This document shows, piece by piece, positions 58,841 to 64,000 of a stretch of DNA of 64,000 nucleotides. The notes under the pieces are model-generated. The model made no database searches, was not told where the DNA came from, and worked only from the letters and a program-made list of their open reading frames with translations. The first letter of the stretch is position 1, and every line of letters starts with the position of its first letter. The position numbers were made by a program, and so were the translations under genes. The DNA comes from Lutraria lutraria (Eukaryota; Mollusca; Bivalvia; Venerida; Mactridae), in the NCBI GenBank assembly GCA_964023205.1, contig OZ026835.1, positions 8,576,414-8,640,413 of the forward strand. The letters run 5' to 3'.

Positions 58841-58897
58841 CACAGAGTCTACTGTACTATTTTTAGAAATAACACCATGCTCATTTTCTATGTATAT
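58841..58897 (-). CDS. Duplicated exon, short copy U4 (19 codons)
   Basis: Acceptor 'tttgtttcag' and donor GTG/GTAAGT are intact. The peptide is IYIENEHGVISKNSTVDSV. Compared with its sisters it lacks 27 bp (nine codons), in frame, between two short AATGA direct repeats, so slippage or repeat-mediated deletion is a simple cause. 57 bp, still phase 0. It would be the most upstream of the four in the transcript. I found no upstream start exon. Confidence 0.55.
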
Positions 58898-59171
58898 CTG
58901 AAACAAACATTAAAATGGCATTTTTTGGTATCATCTATTAAATCAGCTTTGACATAAAAAAAGCATATACATGTATAACAAAAATATTACATATTTTAAT
59001 TAATGACGAGAGTACTTTCATAAATAACTACAGAAAATGATTTTCTCCTACTTTCCTAGTTTGTGCTTCCAAGACTTGCATAATTAGTCCTACCAAAGGA
59101 GCATACCCCTTAAAAGTGAAGCAGTATTGTAAATACCGTAGTTATGGTGTAATTTAACTGGCTATAATCAT

Positions 59172-60151
59172 CAGACTTGGGGGTAAATTACTTTGAAATG
59201 TAATTAATTAAATTACAATTACATGGTGGATTGTTCAATTACAATTACACTATATTCCCAAATGTAATTAATTAAATTACAATTATTTACTAAAAGTGAT
59301 TAATTACAATACAATTACATACTAGTACATTTAACTCAAGAACAAAAGATATCGAGGCAAATACTTCATGCCATTTCAGTTGATGCCTTATAATGACATT
59401 CCTACGTTTAGTACACTTTTCATGATGAAGTTTATTTGTCAAATATTTTTCATGATGGCAGTTGATATTTAGGATTTAGCTTTTCAACAAGATTCTTTTA
59501 ATAGAAAGAGAGAGAATGAAGGAAATGAGCACATATGTGCTTTTCTGGGATCAGACACAGGGTACTTTTTGCCAGTCATAAATTCAGTCCTTGTCACTAG
59601 CTCCTGTGCAGACAAAACATACTCAGAGAATTTTTCCATGTTCACAACAAGTAGACATATACAAAAAATATTTGTACACTATTGATAATATCATTTAATG
59701 ATGTGGATCTTGATTTAATCTTGTGAATTGTTATTATTAATATTATTTTATACAATAAGCTTTTTCACAAAACATCATGGTAAACTGTTAACAGTGTCAA
59801 GTTGATAATTGAAATTATCCTTTTCATTAGAAAACACAAAGTACACCCCTCTGAATCATGCAGTGATAATAGATTGTCCAGCTTAGGATCAATGTGCTGT
59901 CTGTATCATGTCACTAATTAAATTTAAAAGTGCCAGACAATAACTTTTCAGAAATTTATAGTGAATTATACATGTATTTTTTGTATAGAGTAATTCAAAT
60001 GTAATTGTTAATTACACACTTTTTCATTATGTAATTAATTAATTTAATTACATGTAATTAAAAATACACCCAATTACACATTACTTTCAATTACTTGGCC
60101 GATTGTAATTAAATTGAAATTAATCACAAATTCAATTATACCCCAAGTCTG
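59172..60151 (-). mobile_element. hAT-type transposon, internally decayed, 980 bp
   Basis: The left end begins CAGACTTGGGGG and the right end finishes CCCCAAGTCTG, with TAATT-rich subterminal repeats at both sides. The flanks are ATAATCAT (59164-59171) and ATGATCAT (60152-60159), an 8-bp target duplication with one mismatch, as hAT elements make. On the minus strand near 59370-59490 the hAT-like KLNP.YQLPS stretch is interrupted by a stop. The element is much shorter than an autonomous hAT, so it is a deletion derivative. Units U1-U3 contain only its left third, joined to unit sequence. Confidence 0.8.
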
Positions 60152-60164
60152 ATGATCATATAAC

Positions 60165-60255
60165 CAGACTGATTAACTAAGTTCATAGAGCACTGAAATT
60201 TTAAACAGGTTATGGGTTCGAGTCTCGCATCATGATCAGGTACATTATCTTCCCT
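60165..60255 (+). repeat. Degenerate tRNA-like SINE head
   Basis: 'actaagttcatagagcactg' followed by 'ggttatgggttcgagtctcg' gives weak box A and good box B spacing. It lies just outside the hAT target duplication, so the hAT probably inserted into or beside this SINE. Confidence 0.45.
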
Positions 60256-60259
60256 CTTA

Positions 60260-60760
60260 TTATATCAGGGAATGAAATGAATGTCTGTATGCAATGACAA
60301 AACCTTTTGCATACCAGTGGATGGTCCAAACATAGCTGGCTGTTACGTCTTACATGCCTTAACTCATCAAGCTCTTTCTTCAGCTGTCAATAAAATTAAT
60401 CAATGATTAATTTGACAATTGTATAATCGGCTATGAAAAATGTGATGTCCTTATGCAAATATAATTATGATTTGAAAAATTGAAGCAAAGGATGCCAATC
60501 CATATAACATTTCAATAATAATAATATCAAGGACATATATGCATATATGGATTCGCAACTGCTAAAAAAGCTCAAACGATATCGTTCGACGATCCCACAA
60601 TACATTGCTATATACTCGGCAATGTCCGACAGCTGTAATTGGGTGTTAACGAATTTGATTATACTAAAAAAAATTCTGGCAATTGGGCACGGGAAAGCGG
60701 TAAAGGATGCAGCAAATTCCTTAAAGATATTGAGATACATTTATAATCCACAAAGTCTAA
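60260..60760. other. Non-coding or unassigned DNA
   Basis: Frames of 75 codons (+, 60547-60774) and 91 codons (-, 60465-60740) overlap in a less AT-rich patch with 'cgatatcgttcgacgatccc'. 60526-60556 'atatcaaggacatatatgca' with 'tatatgg' resembles the TCAAGGAC palindromes of 48.6 and 62.1 kb. No protein motif recognised. Confidence 0.35.
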
Positions 60761-60763
60761 GTA

Positions 60764-61796
60764 CGAGGGGGTGATCCAGAAGTTCGTGGACACGGTGTTT
60801 TATATAAAAAGGACAAGTCCTACTGTTACAAAATCTTCACATGATATTTACAAATATGTTTTGAATCTGTTGGCTAAATTTCATAGTAAAGTTGCTATAT
60901 TTCAATTACTTATGACGTCTTCAAATCATGTAGTATAGAGATTGCGGCGCAGTCCAAAATTGCACTTAAATGTAAGCATTTATAGCTATTTAAAATCCAC
61001 GGTGCACCTTGAAAACATAAAAAATAGCGGGAGACTTTATAATAACGTCAATTGGATGGACGTGACGGCATTATGTTAAATTTAGAAGACATTTGAATGA
61101 GAAGTTCTTTTAAAAATATACTTGAAAAGCTTAACGGCAAAAAATCACTGATTTCAAAATGGACGTCACAGATCAGTCAAAACTTCAGGCAGTTATAAAA
61201 TTCTATGTGAATATCAGGAAGATACCTTCCAAAACAAACAAAAATGATCAAAAAGTGACAAACAAGCCATCAGTGTGTCGAGCATTTGTGTATAAGAAGC
61301 ATCGTTGATTATTGGATGGTCGGGAGGTTGTTGAGGACAGTGCTTGGTTCAGTGGAAGTGAGGGACAGGAAGACTGTGGAACAAGTGTGGGTGAAGATCA
61401 ACGAGGAAAGACTTGAGAGGTGCCACTCAATCAATTTTATTATCCGTAGGTTGAGAGTGGTATGGCATAATACTCGGGGACTCCATTGGTTCACCACCAT
61501 GAACAATGCTTTCATTGAAATGGGAAATACTTTGAAAACTTATGAGACAAAGTGTTAAAAACGTTACTGTATATCATTAATTTTATTAACGTCGTGTTTG
61601 ACGTTGTGACCTGCGCCACTGCCCTTACGGTGTGAACTTAAAATAGTGTAGACATTTCATTGATTGTCCAATTACAGCATTTTTTTCCAGAATTATTCAC
61701 AAATGTACAATAAGTCAGGAAACGGAATTTAACATTTTTACGTATATTACTTTTTGATTAACACATACTGTCTACGAATTTCTGGATCACCCCTCG
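60764..61796 (+). mobile_element. Mariner-like element, decayed, TA target site
   Basis: Termini CGAGGGGGTGATCCAGAAGT (left) and, as reverse complement, CGAGGGGTGATCCAGAAATT (right) are near-identical and each is flanked by TA. 1033 bp is shorter than a usual full-length mariner (about 1.3 kb). Plus-strand remnants: MDVTDQSKLQAVIKFYVNIR around 61160-61220 (helix-turn-helix-like start), 'DGREVVEDSAW' then, after a frameshift, 'DRKTVEQVWVKINEERLERC', and near 61490-61530 'HHHEQCFH*NGKYFENL', like the transposase C-terminus. The catalytic DDD/DDE region is missing, so it is a dead internal-deletion copy. Confidence 0.85.
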
Positions 61797-61799
61797 TAT

Positions 61800-62120
61800 A
61801 AGCATTGAAAAAGGCATTAGTCGAACATATTAAATTCCAAGATGGCGGACATCTATTATAATCCTTCCGTCTCCGAGATTAAACATTCAGAATACCACGG
61901 ATATTTTCGCTGTTATTAACATCCGGATCATCACAGATATTTTCGTATTTTGTAAACAAGAGCATGAAATCCCGTTGATTCACATGTTATTATCATGGGA
62001 TCTGATTACTTTAAACTGTTAATACAGAAGTTGCAAGAAGGGCTACCAAGTGAATGATTACTGACTGACATTGCTGTATGACTTAGATTACATATATCAA
62101 GATTATGTTTCAGTACATAT
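61800..62120. other. Non-coding DNA with two 'aagatggcggac'-like words
   Basis: 'ttccaagatggcggacatct' near 61839, with 'tccaagatagcggacatatt' near 62263, repeats a YY1-like AAGATGGCGG word. Either a promoter-proximal motif for the possible gene downstream or a small dispersed repeat. Confidence 0.35.
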
Positions 62121-62121
62121 C

Positions 62122-62157
62122 TATCAAGGACTTATATATGTATATAAGTCCTTGATA
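62122..62157. repeat. 36-nt palindrome, perfect 17-bp arms
   Basis: TATCAAGGACTTATATA, TG, then its exact reverse complement. It shares the TCAAGGACTTAT arm with 48581-48614, and 'gacttagattaca' lies just before it, as near the 48.4-kb palindrome. Confidence 0.95.
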
Positions 62158-62496
62158 TCTACAGAAAAACTTATGTAATGTAATTGACCAGTCGCCAGAT
62201 ACAGGAATGCTCCGCCCACTCAATCACATGATGTAGCAACGCGAAACCTTCCACAAGCTAAATCCAAGATAGCGGACATATTAACGTATAAATCCCTAAG
62301 GCAGGTGTAAAATACACTGATTTTTGAAATATGAATGACTGTTTCAGTTGATTATAACAGATTATACAATCAATAAACATTCCTGATGCTTCGTATCTGC
62401 CATGGATACAAGTTTGAATTTAAAGTGACAAGAAATACACAGAATGGATGTATATATAGTAACCGAGAATAAAGATACTTAGGGGACTATATATTA

Positions 62497-62645
62497 CCCA
62501 GCAAACACCCGACGTTGTATCAACGTTGAATATGCGTTGTATTTAAGTCGCGACGTCGGCGACCTAAATCCAACGTTGATTCAACGTAATAATCACGACG
62601 ACTATACAACGTCTGAATAAGACGTCTGCATGACGTTGGATTATG
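62497..62645. repeat. 'cccagcaaacac' AACGTTG-rich dispersed element
   Basis: It starts 'cccagcaaacacccgacgtt' and contains many ACGTTG/CAACGT words in both directions ('tatcaacgttgaatatgcgt', 'ccaacgttgattcaacgt', 'atgacgttggatta'). Sequences of this type are common in invertebrate and fish genomes (from memory). It is non-coding and rich in short palindromes. Confidence 0.65.
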
Positions 62646-62949
62646 GTCAGATAATGATTTTGTTGAAATCATAACGAAAATTGAATATTGTCATGAAAAA
62701 AACAACAACAAAAAACATATAAACCTTGTTCTTTCGCATATATTATTATGTTAGGGATGAGTTAAAAATAGCAAAACACTGACATGTTTACTCCCCTTAA
62801 AATGTTTCATATTACCGATAGGCGTCGCTTCGAGGGTCCAGTTATTTCGAATTTTACGATAATTCTTTTCTACACTATTTGAAAATAATTAAATAAAGAA
62901 ACGTTTGTCGACAATAATTTAAAAATATTCTTCATAAAACCTACAAAAT

Positions 62950-63102
62950 AAATGGATTAAAATCGTTTAATTTACATGAAAATGGACAGATCTAATTATT
63001 CAAAACTACCAGCAACGGTTAATTATATTGAATAGTGTTCAACAGTCCCAAGAAAAGATTTCGGGATAAGATTCAAAAGATCTATCAAATTCGGATTTTA
63101 AG
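62950..63102 (+). CDS. Possible first (non-coding) exon of a plus-strand gene
   Basis: A good donor TTTTAAG/GTAAGT at 63102/63103 follows a stretch with no long frame ('gaaaagatttcgggataaga'). With the candidate exon at 63903 it would make a 5'-UTR exon. The 5' end is a guess; no TATA box is clear. It is typed as CDS only for lack of an exon type; no coding sequence is claimed. Confidence 0.25.
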
Positions 63103-63104
63103 GT

Positions 63105-63900
63105 AAGTGGAATTTATGAGTTAATTTGATGTGTGATTTAAGTATTAAAAATGTCAGTAAAAAAATCCATATGTAGATGCATGCATATATAATCGGAAAT
63201 TCAGCAAACTTTTATTTTAAATCGAACAAGTAATCAATCAATTTCATAACTGATTGCACCCAATTTCGTGTTGGTCGCTTTTAAGTTCGCTTATAGGTAG
63301 TCAAATGTATTTTTATTTAAAAGTGCGATCATCTTTTGTTACACTTTAAAAATCAAGTAAAACAAAACTGGTGAAATTACATTTTAAACTATCTGTTGTG
63401 TAAAGTCTAAATTCAAGACTACACAAATATTCACAATCACTGTTCTGGTATCAGTTACATGTACATGTCTTAATGTTCATTATTTCCAACAAAATTGAGC
63501 ATGAAAAACAGCATGAACTTAATTTGAAACTATTCCAGAGAAGGTTTAATTACTGACAACTGCCAAACTGGCCAGTGCCCGAATTGATTGATGAGTCCTC
63601 AGGTCAAATGTTCTTCATGTTCGTAGGAAATGTGTTAATGAAAATTTGAGAGAGATAATATTATGTTATTCATTTCGTGTGGGGAACTTGTATGCTTCAG
63701 ATTTAATTAAGAAGGATGTTTGGATTTATTATGCCTGACATATATGTACGTGTTTTTGAGTTATGATCACTGGTTGATACTACATTGAATTCTTATAAAT
63801 ATAGTTATATTTTCAATGTTCATGTGTCAAGTTAAATAATTTTTGAATAAGTAATACATGTTCATTTGCTCTAACTTATAAGTTTATTATAATTGTTTAC
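63105..63900. other. AT-rich DNA, intron if the two flanking exons are real
   Basis: No repeat or open frame stands out. A pyrimidine-containing stretch precedes the acceptor at 63901. Confidence 0.35.
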
Positions 63901-63902
63901 AG

Positions 63903-63974
63903 ATTGATGTCCAAATTTAACATGACTGGGAACGATGGAATTCTACAGGTCAAGCTTGTTTGGCGTTGTTCAAG
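63903..63974 (+). CDS. Possible start-codon exon of a plus-strand gene
   Basis: Acceptor 'aattgtttacag' before ATTGATGTCC and donor TCAAG/GTAAAT. From ATG at 63922 the frame reads MTGNDGILQVKLVWRCS, leaving a split codon (phase 2). It would continue beyond the window. It is too short to identify. Both splice sites are respectable, but similar pairs occur by chance in AT-rich DNA. Confidence 0.3.
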
Positions 63975-64000
63975 GTAAATTTATCATTTTTTATTTCTGA

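Noticed and set aside
61286..61558. 90-codon plus-strand gene
   Set aside because: Lies inside the decayed mariner-like element and mixes two broken transposase frames.

Overview
This window looks like eukaryotic, repeat-rich, intronic or intergenic DNA from a bivalve mollusc. That placement is an inference. It rests on strong AT-richness, GT-AG splice signals, tRNA-derived SINEs, and tandem-core elements whose motifs recall repeats of bivalve genomes: a core with 'cataactcttgaag' repeated every 160-161 bp, the 'gaccttgacc' core, and the 'caaagaccgatcac' tail. I see no bacterial-style genes, operons, rRNA or CRISPR. Most short open frames are chance frames in AT-rich DNA or in satellites.

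The best gene-like region is on the minus strand, 53.4-58.9 kb. A 190-codon exon (53388-53958) carries a Cys/His zinc-ribbon-like motif and ends in SQPMIGRMPAGN, a signature I associate with recurrent transposon-related animal proteins. Upstream of it, in transcription order, are four tandem copies of a small phase-0 exon: three of 84 bp and one of 57 bp with an in-frame 27-bp deletion. All four keep an AG acceptor, a GT donor and an open frame. The duplicated unit also contains the end of a hAT-type transposon. One complete copy of that transposon (59172-60151, inverted termini, 8-bp target duplication) lies at the high-coordinate edge. One unit was interrupted by a 1.2-kb element, and the sister units show the empty site.

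Other regions: 1-14.7 kb holds dispersed repeats, short tandem repeats and MITE-like elements in otherwise featureless DNA. 14.8-16.9 kb is a 39-bp satellite with a 351-bp higher-order repeat. 17-33 kb holds MITE-like elements, SINEs and short tandem arrays. 33.45-34.8 kb is a 35-bp satellite. 36.0-36.5 kb may hold a decayed coding fragment. 42.3-45.2 kb holds 34-bp and 14-bp arrays and a 78-nt hairpin. 48.4-48.6 kb holds palindromes, one of which recurs at 62.1 kb. 49.6-51.4 kb holds a broken transposon-type ORF on the minus strand. 51.7-52.75 kb is a 140-bp tandem-core element. 60.76-61.80 kb is a decayed mariner-like element with a TA target site. 62.9-64 kb may hold the first exons of a plus-strand gene running off the window.

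Family names come from memory of motifs, not from a search. Repeat structure, inverted termini, target duplications, splice sites and reading frames were read directly.
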